This document shows, in pieces, positions 30,194 through 37,916 of a DNA stretch of 64,000 bases. Origin of the DNA: Sphingomonas sp. Leaf339 (GTDB lineage: Bacteria > Pseudomonadota > Alphaproteobacteria > Sphingomonadales > Sphingomonadaceae). How positions within the stretch are numbered: the stretch's first letter is position 1; the number at the start of each line of letters is the position of its first letter. Below the pieces are notes generated by a model. That model did not search any database. It saw only the letters and a program-made list of their open reading frames with translations, and was not told the DNA's origin. The stretch covers positions 498,501 through 562,500 of the forward strand of contig NZ_LMRS01000001.1 in NCBI RefSeq assembly GCF_001426195.1. Direction: 5' to 3'. The translations under genes and the position numbers were made by a program.

Positions 30194-31789
30194 TCAGGCG
30201 GCGAATTGATTCATCGTGTTGTGGGCGCCGCCGGCCTTCAGCGCCGCATCACCGGCGAAATATTCCTTGTGGTCGTCGCCGATATCGCTGCCCGACATGT
30301 TCTGGTGGCGGACGCAGGCGATGCCGCGGCGGATTTCCTGACGCTGGACGCCCTCGACATAGCCGAGCATCCCCGCCTCGCCGAAATACTCGCGGGCCAG
30401 TTCGTCGGTCGACAGCGCGGCGGTGTGATAGGTCGGCAGGGTGATGAGATGGTGGAAGATGCCCGCCCGCGCCGACGCTTCGCGCTGAAACTCGCGGATG
30501 CGGTCGTCCGCCTCGATCCCGAGCGGCGTGTCGTCGTAATCCGCGCTCATCAGGCGGGCACGGTCATAAGCAGCGACGTCCCGGCCATCGGCAGCCCATG
30601 CGTCGTATACCTGTTGGCGGAAGTTGAGCGTCCAGTTGAACGAGGGCGAGTTGTTGTAGACCAGTTTGGCATCCGGCACGACCGCGCGGATGCGATCGAC
30701 CATGCCGGCGATCTGGTCGATGTGGGGCTTCTCCGTTTCGATCCATAACAGGTCTGCGCCGTTCTGGAGCGAGGCGATGCAGTCGAGCACGCAGCGGTCG
30801 GCGCCGCTGCCCTCGCGGAACTGGAACAGGTTCGACGGCAGGCGCTTCGGCCGCATCAGCTTGCCGTCGCGCTCGATCAGGACGTCGCCACGCAAGCCCG
30901 CAAGGTCCGTCACCTCCTCGCAATCGAGAAACGCGTTGTACCGGTCGGCAAGATCGCCGGGTTCACGCGAATAGGCGATCTGCTTTGTGAGGCCCGCGCC
31001 GAGCGAGTCGGTTCGCGCGACGATGATCCCGTCATCGACGCCCAGTTCCAGAAAGGCGTACCGGCAGGCGCGAATCTTGGCGAGGAAGTCCTCGTGCGGG
31101 ACCGTCACCTTGCCGTCCTGATGGCCGCACTGCTTTTCGTCGCTCACTTGGTTCTCGATCTGGATCGCGCACGCGCCAGCTTCGATCATCTTGCGGGCCA
31201 GCAGGTACGTCGCCTCTGCATTGCCGAAGCCGGCGTCGATATCGGCGATGATCGGCACGACATGTGTCTGATGCTGGTCGATGGCGTGAAGCAGGCGCTG
31301 TTCGTCGATCTGGTTGCCGGCATCGCGCGCGACATCGAGATCGCGGAACAATTGGCCCAGTTCCCGCGCATCGGCCTGGCGGAGGAAGGTGTAGAGTTCC
31401 TCGATCAGCGCGGGGACGCTGGACTTCTCATGCATCGACTGGTCGGGCAGGGGGCCGAAATCGGAGCGCAACGCCGCCACCATCCAGCCCGAAAGATACA
31501 GGTAGCGACGGTCGGTGGTGCCGAAATGCTTCTTGATGCTGATGAGCTTTTGCTGGCCGATGAACCCATGCCAGCAACCAAGCGACTGGGTGTAGGCGGC
31601 TGGATCGGCATCATAGGCGGCCATGTCGCGACGCATGATCGCGGCGGTGTACCGGGCGATGTCGAGCCCGGTGCGGAAGCGGTTCTGCGTCTGCATGCGC
31701 GCCACCGCCGCCGCACCGATGCCGTCCCATGACGGTCCGTGTGTCCGGGTCAGCCGTTCGGCCTGTGCGATGCGATCCTGATATCCCAT
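30194..31789 (-). CDS. aceA: Isocitrate lyase (531-residue class)
   Basis: A 531-residue isocitrate lyase that splits isocitrate into glyoxylate and succinate, the entry to the glyoxylate shunt. The catalytic cysteine is Cys221 in DEKQCGHQDGKV, and IIADIDAGFGNAEATY is the metal-binding segment. The enzyme belongs to the longer class found in many proteobacteria. The start at 31789 has an excellent GGGGGAGGAAG site; the 35-residue upstream extension is not homologous. It lies 28 bp after a 51-residue ORF and divergent from a RamB/ScfR-type regulator. Confidence 0.97.
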   Translation of the reverse strand: MGYQDRIAQAERLTRTHGPSWDGIGAAAVARMQTQNRFRTGLDIARYTAAIMRRDMAAYDADPAAYTQSLGCWHGFIGQQKLISIKKHFGTTDRRYLYLSGWMVAALRSDFGPLPDQSMHEKSSVPALIEELYTFLRQADARELGQLFRDLDVARDAGNQIDEQRLLHAIDQHQTHVVPIIADIDAGFGNAEATYLLARKMIEAGACAIQIENQVSDEKQCGHQDGKVTVPHEDFLAKIRACRYAFLELGVDDGIIVARTDSLGAGLTKQIAYSREPGDLADRYNAFLDCEEVTDLAGLRGDVLIERDGKLMRPKRLPSNLFQFREGSGADRCVLDCIASLQNGADLLWIETEKPHIDQIAGMVDRIRAVVPDAKLVYNNSPSFNWTLNFRQQVYDAWAADGRDVAAYDRARLMSADYDDTPLGIEADDRIREFQREASARAGIFHHLITLPTYHTAALSTDELAREYFGEAGMLGYVEGVQRQEIRRGIACVRHQNMSGSDIGDDHKEYFAGDAALKAGGAHNTMNQFAA

Positions 31790-31817
31790 GTCTTCCTCCC
31801 CCCTGCGCGCGACGCGA

Positions 31818-31973
31818 TCAGCCGAGCCGGCCGAGCCGGTGGTACAGGTTCGAAAATTTGACCGAGCGGGGGTCCTCCGCGATCTTGCGGACATAGTCGG
31901 CGACCGCTTCCTTCATCAGGCCGAAATCCTCGGTCGAGAAAACGGCGCGGCTGCGTGCTGGTTCGGTGTTCAT
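31818..31973 (-). CDS. Unrecognised 51-residue protein upstream of aceA
   Basis: A short ORF of 51 codons plus TGA, read from ATG at 31973 behind a good GGAGAG site. The product starts MNTEPARSRAVFSTEDFGLM, continues KEAVADYVRKIAEDPRSVKF and ends SNLYHRLGRLG. It has no signal peptide or membrane helix and looks like a small helical, basic-ended cytoplasmic protein. It lies 28 bp before aceA and shares its promoter region, so it is probably cotranscribed. I do not recognise a named family; the codon use looks like that of its neighbours. Confidence 0.7.
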   Translation of the reverse strand: MNTEPARSRAVFSTEDFGLMKEAVADYVRKIAEDPRSVKFSNLYHRLGRLG

Positions 31974-32112
31974 CGCATCTCTCCAAATGAGTCAGTCGCC
32001 TGATCCGGCGTTGCTCGTGGCAATCTGATGCGGCAGGATTGACGATATCAGAACAAATCTTTGCCAGAAATCGCGTCGTATCGTCGGACGGCTGTGTTAT
32101 TTTCCGGTAAAG

Positions 32113-32128
32113 CTGTAATGTTGTTTAC
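32113..32128. promoter_or_regulatory. Dyad in the aceA/regulator divergent promoter
   Basis: TGTAA (32113-32117) and TTACA (32124-32128) form an inverted repeat with 6-bp spacing, nested with GTAAA/TTTAC (32106-32110, 32123-32127). It lies just before the ribosome binding site of the regulator gene, where binding would block its own expression. About 60 bp away, AAATCTTTGCC (near 32054) recalls the RamB-type motif AAACTTTGCAAA of corynebacteria. Confidence 0.45.
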
Positions 32129-32140
32129 AAGGAGGCGGGC

Positions 32141-33526
32141 GTGGCGGAGCGGAAGCTGTTGGCGGGACAGGCGGTGCGGCGGTTGCGGCGTCGGGCGGGT
32201 CTGACACAAGCGGCGATGGCGGAGATGCTGGCCGTGTCGCCCAGTTACCTGAACCTGATCGAGCGCAACCACCGGCCGCTGTCCGCATCGTTGCTGGTGC
32301 GGATGGCGGAGCAATTCGATCTCGATCCGCGCACGCTGGCGGCGGGGGAACCGGGCGGCGGCGCGGTGGCGATCCGGCGGCGGCTGGCCGATCCGCTGTT
32401 CGCCGATCTGGAGGTCGATCGATCCGAGGTGGACGAATGGCTGGCCGCCGCGCCTGGTGGGGCAGAGGCGTTCGCGCGGGCGTTCGACCGGCTGGGCGGG
32501 TCGGGGGGCGATCCGGCGGCGATCGGTGGCGACGATCCACTGGCGCTGGTCCGGCAGGAGGTGGAGCGATGGCAGAATCACTTCGCCGATCTGGACCAGC
32601 AGGCGGAACTGCTGGCCGACGACCTGCGGCTGGTGGGTGCCGACCTGTATGGCGCGATGGTCGAGCGGTTGCGGGTGAAGCACGGATTGTCGATCCGGGT
32701 GCTGCCCGTCGATGTGATGCCCGACGCGCTCCGCCGGCTGGACCTGCATGCGCGGCAGTTGCAGTTGAGCGAGGCGCTGGATGCGCCGGGGCGGGTCTTC
32801 GCGGTCGCATTCCATCTGGGCTTGATCGAGGCGCGGGCGGAGATTGAGGCGCTGGCGCGCGGGGCGGGCTTTGCCGACCGGGTCGCGGAGCGGCTGTTCA
32901 GGCGACATCTGGGCAGTTACTTCGCAGGCGCGATTATCATGCCCTATACCCGGTTCCTGCGGGCCTGTGAGGGCAGCGGCTATGACCTTGATCTGCTGCA
33001 ACGGCGGTTCGGCATGGGGTATGAACAGGTCGCGCACCGGCTGACGACGTTGCAGCGGGTGGGGATGCGCGGGCTGCCGTTTTTCATGATCCGGATCGAT
33101 CGGGCGGGGCAGGTGTCGAAGCGGTTTGCCGGGGCGAGCGGATCGGTGCTGGCCACCGCCGCCGGTCGCTGTCCGCTGTGGCAGCTGCACGGCGTGTTCG
33201 ACCGGCCGGGGTCGCTACAGATGCAACTGGTCGAGATGGAGGACGGTGCGCGCTGGGTGACGTTGCAACGGGCGGTGTCGTCCCAAGGGTGGGGCGGGGC
33301 GCCGGTCGGCTTTGCAGTCGGTATCGGCGTGGAGGTGGGTCGGGCGGGATCGCTGGTGGCGGTGCGCGGGGTCGATCTGGCCGGGCCGGCGACACCGATC
33401 GGGCTGGGGTGCCGGGCCTGTTTCCGACCCGATTGCCGGCAACGATCGTTGCCGCCGTTGGGCCGGTCACTATCGATCAACGATCGCGAGCGAGGCGTGC
33501 CAGCGTTGCGATTTGCCGGCGACTGA
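32141..33526 (+). CDS. XRE-family regulator of the short-chain fatty acyl (RamB/ScfR) type
   Basis: A 461-residue regulator beginning at GTG behind a near-perfect AAGGAGG site. Residues 8-62 are an XRE/lambda-Cro HTH (GQAVRRLRRRAGLTQAAMAEML, SPSYLNLIERNHRPLS). A large middle domain related to IrrE/M78-like regions follows (FAVAFHLGLIEARAEIEAL), without an HExxH motif. The C-terminus is the DUF2083-like part with a Cys pair (CRACFRPDC). Relatives such as RamB of Corynebacterium regulate acetate and glyoxylate genes. Divergence from aceA supports that role here, by inference. Confidence 0.85.
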   Translation: MAERKLLAGQAVRRLRRRAGLTQAAMAEMLAVSPSYLNLIERNHRPLSASLLVRMAEQFDLDPRTLAAGEPGGGAVAIRRRLADPLFADLEVDRSEVDEWLAAAPGGAEAFARAFDRLGGSGGDPAAIGGDDPLALVRQEVERWQNHFADLDQQAELLADDLRLVGADLYGAMVERLRVKHGLSIRVLPVDVMPDALRRLDLHARQLQLSEALDAPGRVFAVAFHLGLIEARAEIEALARGAGFADRVAERLFRRHLGSYFAGAIIMPYTRFLRACEGSGYDLDLLQRRFGMGYEQVAHRLTTLQRVGMRGLPFFMIRIDRAGQVSKRFAGASGSVLATAAGRCPLWQLHGVFDRPGSLQMQLVEMEDGARWVTLQRAVSSQGWGGAPVGFAVGIGVEVGRAGSLVAVRGVDLAGPATPIGLGCRACFRPDCRQRSLPPLGRSLSINDRERGVPALRFAGD

Positions 33527-33710
33527 CCGGGCATGTGGCAAATATGCCGCGATGCGGCAAAACCGTTGCAGCAGTTCAAGGAAAACAATTGATAACCAGC
33601 GGGCAATGATGAAGCATCCGTTAACCAGACAGTGACGCTGGCCGATCCGAAAGGGTCGGGCCCGCTCGGGGCAAAAGCGGTTAGGTCCGCCAGACAAAGG
33701 GTTAGCGTTC

Positions 33711-34910
33711 ATGAGCATGATGAGACACGTCCTCGCCGCAGGGATCGCGGTGGCAGCAATGACTGCGGTGCCAGCACAGGCCCTCACGTTCGATCTGGTC
33801 GATTACAACGGCTCGGTCCGCGGCACGCCGGCCGAAGTCGGGTTCAAGATCGCAACGGATTACTGGGCGTCTGTCCTGACCAACGACGTGACTGTGCGCC
33901 TGGAGATCGGGTACAACGCGCTAGCGGCCAACGTCATCGGATCGACGGGCAGCTCGCGCTATCGGGTCAACACCACCGACATCTACGAACAGCTTGCGGC
34001 CACGGGCGATAGCAGGCTCGACGCCATCGCCGTCGCCAACCTGATGCCGCTGACCAGCGCCGGGGGCCTGCAGGCGATCACCAGCGGGTATCGGAACGAC
34101 GCGACCAAGGTCGGGATCGACACCACCAAGCGGGTATTCGATGCCGACGACAGCCTCAACAATACGACGATGGGCGTCAACGGCGCGGCGTTGAAGGCGC
34201 TGGGTTTCACTGGTTTTGCTGCCACGGCCCGCGACGCGCAGGTGAATTTCAGCAGCAACTTCGCGTTCGATTTCGACCCCAGCGACGGGATCACGGCGGG
34301 GCGGATGGATTTCATCGGCGTGGCGATCCACGAGATCGGCCATGCGCTGGGCTTCACCAGCGGCGTCGACATCTATGACAACCCGGCCAATGGCGCGGTC
34401 AACATCAATAATTCGGGCGCCATCTTCACGACGCTCGACCTGTTCCGGTATAGCCAGGACCCGACCAACGTTGTGCCGGGTTCGGGGCCGGTGCTCGATC
34501 TGGCGGTGGGGTCGCCGACCTATTTTTCGATCGACGGCGGCTATTCGCAATTGTTCGGTGATTCGCGCTTTTCGACCGGCCGAAATTTTGGTGATGGGCA
34601 GCAGGCGTCGCACTTCAAGGACAAGGGCGGCTGCACCAACCAGATCGGGATCATGGACCCGAATTTCTGCTTCAGCCAGATGGGCGAAGTGACCGCGAAC
34701 GATCTGGCCGCGTTCGATGCGATCGGGTGGAACCTGAACTTCGACGTGCTGGCCAACTCAAAGTATCTGGCGACGTCGGCGGACATCTATCGCGTGCTGG
34801 CGCCGGTGCCGGAGCCGACGACCTGGGCGATGATGCTGGTCGGCTTCGGTCTGATCGGTGGCGCCATCCGGTACGGACGGCGCCGGACGGTGGTACGTTT
34901 CGCGGACTGA
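33711..34910 (+). CDS. PEPxxWA-CTERM protein with metalloprotease-like domain
   Basis: A 399-residue exported protein. The signal peptide (about 1-24, ending AQA) is followed by a domain with the zinc-binding motif HEIGHALGF at 207-215, as in NF038122-type exosortase-associated metalloproteases. A C-terminal sorting tail begins PEPTTWAMM at residue 367, with a hydrophobic helix and a basic end (RYGRRRT). It should be exported, cleaved by the exosortase and displayed at the surface. A third zinc ligand in the usual metzincin place is not obvious, so activity is uncertain. Confidence 0.88.
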   Translation: MSMMRHVLAAGIAVAAMTAVPAQALTFDLVDYNGSVRGTPAEVGFKIATDYWASVLTNDVTVRLEIGYNALAANVIGSTGSSRYRVNTTDIYEQLAATGDSRLDAIAVANLMPLTSAGGLQAITSGYRNDATKVGIDTTKRVFDADDSLNNTTMGVNGAALKALGFTGFAATARDAQVNFSSNFAFDFDPSDGITAGRMDFIGVAIHEIGHALGFTSGVDIYDNPANGAVNINNSGAIFTTLDLFRYSQDPTNVVPGSGPVLDLAVGSPTYFSIDGGYSQLFGDSRFSTGRNFGDGQQASHFKDKGGCTNQIGIMDPNFCFSQMGEVTANDLAAFDAIGWNLNFDVLANSKYLATSADIYRVLAPVPEPTTWAMMLVGFGLIGGAIRYGRRRTVVRFAD

Positions 34911-34917
34911 GGGATTG

Positions 34918-34955
34918 AAAGGCATCGTCGACCGATCGGGTCGGCGGTGCCCTTT
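34918..34955 (+). terminator. Hairpin after the metalloprotease-like gene
   Basis: AAAGGCA at the left and TGCCCTTT at the right enclose an inner GTCGACC/GGGTCGGC stem, starting 7 bp after the stop codon. The stem is imperfect but GC-rich, a plausible intrinsic terminator. Confidence 0.5.
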
Positions 34956-35040
34956 GCCCCTGCGTTAACCAGCGCTGTTGACGCGCCCCTAACCCAACCG
35001 ACCGCATAGACTGACCGATGATCGGTTGGAGATGCGTACC

Positions 35041-35523
35041 ATGTCGCTGACGGCGAAACTCTATCGCGAGCAGGACGAGCGGATCGCCGATCGGCAGCCG
35101 GTGAATCTGGGCGCCACCGTGCGCCGGGACGACCAGCGACCGATCGACGTGCAGATCGACGACCTGTCGTCGACCGGGTTCCGGATGCAGAGCGACGAGC
35201 CGATCGCGATGGATTCGACGGTATCGGTCGGTATCGCGGGCCTGGGCCGCCACACCGCGCGGGTCGTGCGCCAGAACGGCAATCAATATGGCTGCAGCTT
35301 CCTGCGGCCGGTGTCGATCGACGGCATCGACGTGGCCGAACCGCCGCAGACGATCGTCCGCGCCGATTTCGGCACGGTCGCCTCACCGCCGATGCTGATG
35401 CACGAGGACCCGCCGCTCGATGCGGTCGAGCGGCGCATCCGTCAGTTCCGGGGGCCAATCATCCTGACCGGACTGATCGTGCCGTGGATCATCATCGGCG
35501 CGATCCTGACCGCGCTGGCCTGA
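35041..35523 (+). CDS. Membrane-anchored PilZ-domain protein
   Basis: A 160-residue protein with a PilZ domain (about 10-105), the cyclic di-GMP receptor fold. Both binding motifs are visible: RxxxR as RIADR and D/NxSxxG as DLSSTG. A C-terminal transmembrane helix (PIILTGLIVPWIIIGAILTAL) would tether it to the membrane. The ATG at 35041 was chosen because GGAG lies 9 nt before it; earlier TTG/ATG codons are badly spaced. Nothing links it by operon to its neighbours, but it lies within the surface-polysaccharide and exosortase region. Confidence 0.85.
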   Translation: MSLTAKLYREQDERIADRQPVNLGATVRRDDQRPIDVQIDDLSSTGFRMQSDEPIAMDSTVSVGIAGLGRHTARVVRQNGNQYGCSFLRPVSIDGIDVAEPPQTIVRADFGTVASPPMLMHEDPPLDAVERRIRQFRGPIILTGLIVPWIIIGAILTALA

Positions 35524-35554
35524 GCGACGTCGAGCGATGCGCGGCGGCGTGCGA

Positions 35555-36262
35555 TCAATAGAGCCACTTGTCCCACTGACCGGTCACGCGCCAGCCATCG
35601 GTAGCGCGTTCGACCGCATAAGTGGTGCCCCAGTGATCGGCCGTGACGGTGACAAAGCCGATGCGGTCGTTGCGCGCGATCCGCGACAGGACGAACGTCC
35701 GCTCGCACCCGCGCATGATCCGGTTCATCAACCACCAGCGGACGGCCATGCCGGCCGGCGCCATGTCGTCATTCATCACGAACGATTCGGACCGGTCGGC
35801 CAGCGACAGCGCGCGGGCGGCGGCATCGAACCGGGCCTGCGTCTCACGCGGCAATTCGGCGGTCTCCGCATCGGGTTCGCGGATACGCAGCCGGTCGCGG
35901 CCGGTGGCATCGTTGAACAACTGACGACCGACGACGCGGGGCGGGGTGCCGAGCGGGGCGGGCAGGCGCCATGGCCGCTCGTCCGGCTCGGTCGTCATCC
36001 GCATCGTTCGGAAGATGGCGAGCGCCGCACCGCGGGGGCGCGAATCGACGCACAGACCCGGCGCCGTCGGGGCGCGACCGGATTGCAACAGCGCCAGCGT
36101 CGCCCGGATGATCGCGGTATCGTCGTTACCGGGTCCGACCGAGCAGGCGGCGAGCGCGATCGGCAGCATTGCCGTCCCGATCCGGGTCGATCGCCACCGG
36201 CGAGAGCGGCCTGTGTCCCCGAACGGGCCGGTCGAGACGATTGGCCCCTGAAAACTGTGCAT
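35555..36262 (-). CDS. Putative lipoprotein of unknown function
   Basis: About 235 residues. A basic N-region (RSRRWRSTRIG) and hydrophobic stretch end in the lipobox LPIALAAC, pointing to an outer-membrane or periplasmic lipoprotein. The mature part has no domain I recognise; segments such as ERTFVLSRIARNDRIGF and GTTYAVERATDGWRVTGQWDKWLY look like a compact beta-rich domain. The start is uncertain: ATG 36262 has no good ribosome binding site and ATG 36169 would shorten the signal. It is divergent from an exosortase substrate gene. Confidence 0.65.
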   Translation of the reverse strand: MHSFQGPIVSTGPFGDTGRSRRWRSTRIGTAMLPIALAACSVGPGNDDTAIIRATLALLQSGRAPTAPGLCVDSRPRGAALAIFRTMRMTTEPDERPWRLPAPLGTPPRVVGRQLFNDATGRDRLRIREPDAETAELPRETQARFDAAARALSLADRSESFVMNDDMAPAGMAVRWWLMNRIMRGCERTFVLSRIARNDRIGFVTVTADHWGTTYAVERATDGWRVTGQWDKWLY

Positions 36263-36317
36263 CGATGATCGCCATCGGTCGTTTACCGCGCTATACATGC
36301 AGGTGAGGAACCGCATC

Positions 36318-37082
36318 ATGATATCTTCCCCCTTGGCCTTGGCTTCACACGAACGACGCTTCCAGGCGGTCGTAGTTGGCAGTCTAGTTACCGTGTTCGC
36401 TATCGTTGCCCTATCTCCCCATACGGAGCGAGCGCTATTCGAGGAAGGGCGGATACCCGCCGCTTTCGCGGCCGTGGTGCCGGCGCCCGTAATCCCGACG
36501 CTCAGGCGCTTCGGTGTGATGACGCCGACGTCGTTCGCGCGCGCGTTCCGGTCAGGTCGGCCGGCGGCGCCGCAGGGGCCGGCGCGCACCGTGCTGTCGA
36601 ACCTGGTGCCGGGGACGGTTCCCGATTCGCCGGTCAACGACAGCTTCCTGACGCCCGCTACCGATGGTCCGCCGGTGCTGGTCAGCGATGCCGGTGGTCT
36701 GACGCCGGCGAGCAGCGCCGGGTCGCCGGGGCCGCAGTTGGCGGCGCTGACGCCCGGCTTTGGTCTGGTTGGCAGCGGTCCGGGGCCGACGGCGACTACG
36801 CCGACGCCCGATCCGGTCGCGACGGCCACGCCGGCACCGGAGCCTACGGCGGTTCCGACCGCGACGCCGACGGCAACGCCCACCAGCACGCCGACGAGCA
36901 CCCCCACTGCTACGCCGACCGATACGCCGGTGATCCCGCCAGTCACGACGCCGACGCCCGATCCCGTGACGCCGGTGCCGGAGCCGGCATCGTGGATGAT
37001 GTTGCTGATGGGTATGGGGCTGGTCGGGATCGTAACCCGTCGTGCTCGTCGGGCGAAGGCTTCGGCTGCTCCGGCACTCTGA
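36318..37082 (+). CDS. Thr/Pro-rich PEP-CTERM (PEPxxW) protein
   Basis: A 254-residue exported protein. An N-terminal hydrophobic helix (VVVGSLVTVFAIVALS) serves as signal or anchor. The middle is low complexity, with a repeat of TATPTATPTSTPTSTPT-type sequence (about 165-205) that could be a glycosylated surface stalk. The tail begins PEPASWMMLLMGMGLVG at residue 221 and ends in basic residues. It is W-M rather than W-A after the PEPxx. The start at 36318 follows GAGGAA; an ATG at 36297 is possible. Probably processed by the exosortase encoded 2 kb downstream. Confidence 0.82.
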   Translation: MISSPLALASHERRFQAVVVGSLVTVFAIVALSPHTERALFEEGRIPAAFAAVVPAPVIPTLRRFGVMTPTSFARAFRSGRPAAPQGPARTVLSNLVPGTVPDSPVNDSFLTPATDGPPVLVSDAGGLTPASSAGSPGPQLAALTPGFGLVGSGPGPTATTPTPDPVATATPAPEPTAVPTATPTATPTSTPTSTPTATPTDTPVIPPVTTPTPDPVTPVPEPASWMMLLMGMGLVGIVTRRARRAKASAAPAL

Positions 37083-37151
37083 TCGATGCTGTTGGACCGG
37101 CTATCCTGCGGGGTAGCCGGGCTTTGCCCGTGGGTTGGAACGCGGGGCGGT

Positions 37152-37295
37152 GCCTCGATACGCCCCTTTGGGTCTACTCGGCGCGAACGGGTTAGCTGAA
37201 GTTCTCAAGCGCTGGGATCAGCGGCTTGCGCTGTTGATGATCCGGGCCGCGGCATCGCTCGATATGCCCCTCGCTTCGCTCAGGGCGAACGGGGC
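37152..37295. repeat. Dispersed-type intergenic repeat segments
   Basis: Two related segments lie in the 262-bp gap: 37152-37191 (GCCTCGATACGCCCC...CGGCGCGAACGGG) and 37257-37295 (GCTCGATATGCCCC...GGGCGAACGGGG). Both share a CTCGATA-GCCCC...GCGAACGGG pattern. The gap has no convincing gene; an ORF crossing it consists of these repeats and was rejected. Confidence 0.55.
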
Positions 37296-37344
37296 GGGGT
37301 GGAAAACCTGCGTCTATGCGGAGGTAATAGCCTCCGGAATGGCG

Positions 37345-37863
37345 TCAGCGTAATTCGAGGCGGTTGCCGCGCATCGTGACCGAGTCGAGGCGCGACAGCA
37401 CCGATTGACCCAGCAGCGAATGGGGCGGGCCGTTGCCGGTCAGGATCGCCGCATCGGCGCTGGTAACGGCGTGGTCGCCGATCGTGACGTGATCGATCTT
37501 CGCCCAGTGCATCGTAGAATCGCCGGCGGCGGTCTGCAACGTGCGGCTGGGTCCGCCGGACTTTTCGACCCCGGCGGCCAGGGCGTCTTCCTTGGTCAGG
37601 ACGACGACGTTGGCGCCGGTATCCACGACGAAGCGGATCGGCACCCCGTTCACCTTCGCGGTGACATAGAACAGGCCGTCATGCGCCTTGGTAAGCGTCA
37701 GCGGGTCAATCGTGTCCTCCGCAGCGGCGACCGGGACCACGGCGGGCAGAGGCACGACGCGCGCGCCGCCGCTGGGTGGAGCGACGCCGGTGAAGCCGAG
37801 CGCGGCCAGGGCCAGCGAGAAGGATTTGAAGGACAGCGAAGCAGCCATGGGCAGACTTTGCAT
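37345..37863 (-). CDS. Retropepsin-like aspartic protease (clan AA, TIGR02281-type)
   Basis: A 172-residue exported protein with an N-terminal signal or anchor (about 5-30) and a single-lobe aspartic protease domain. The active-site motif is VDTGANVVVLT (about residues 80-90) and the conserved partner LLGQSVLSRLDS lies near the C-terminus. Such proteins act as dimers in the periplasm. The start could also be 37848. Its presence beside the exosortase region is common in relatives, as I recall, but a functional tie is not shown. Confidence 0.85.
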   Translation of the reverse strand: MQSLPMAASLSFKSFSLALAALGFTGVAPPSGGARVVPLPAVVPVAAAEDTIDPLTLTKAHDGLFYVTAKVNGVPIRFVVDTGANVVVLTKEDALAAGVEKSGGPSRTLQTAAGDSTMHWAKIDHVTIGDHAVTSADAAILTGNGPPHSLLGQSVLSRLDSVTMRGNRLELR

Positions 37864-37916
37864 CCGCAGGCCTAAAGATTGCCTTCCATGGCTCCGTTAA
37901 TGCGGCGTTAGGAGAT

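Noticed and set aside
36780..36980. Low-complexity ACGCC-type DNA as a regulatory repeat
   Set aside because: It is in frame and encodes the Thr/Pro repeat of the PEP-CTERM protein, so coding explains it.
37135..37353. Small plus-strand ORF between the PEP-CTERM and aspartic protease genes
   Set aside because: It consists of dispersed intergenic repeat sequence and has no ribosome binding site.
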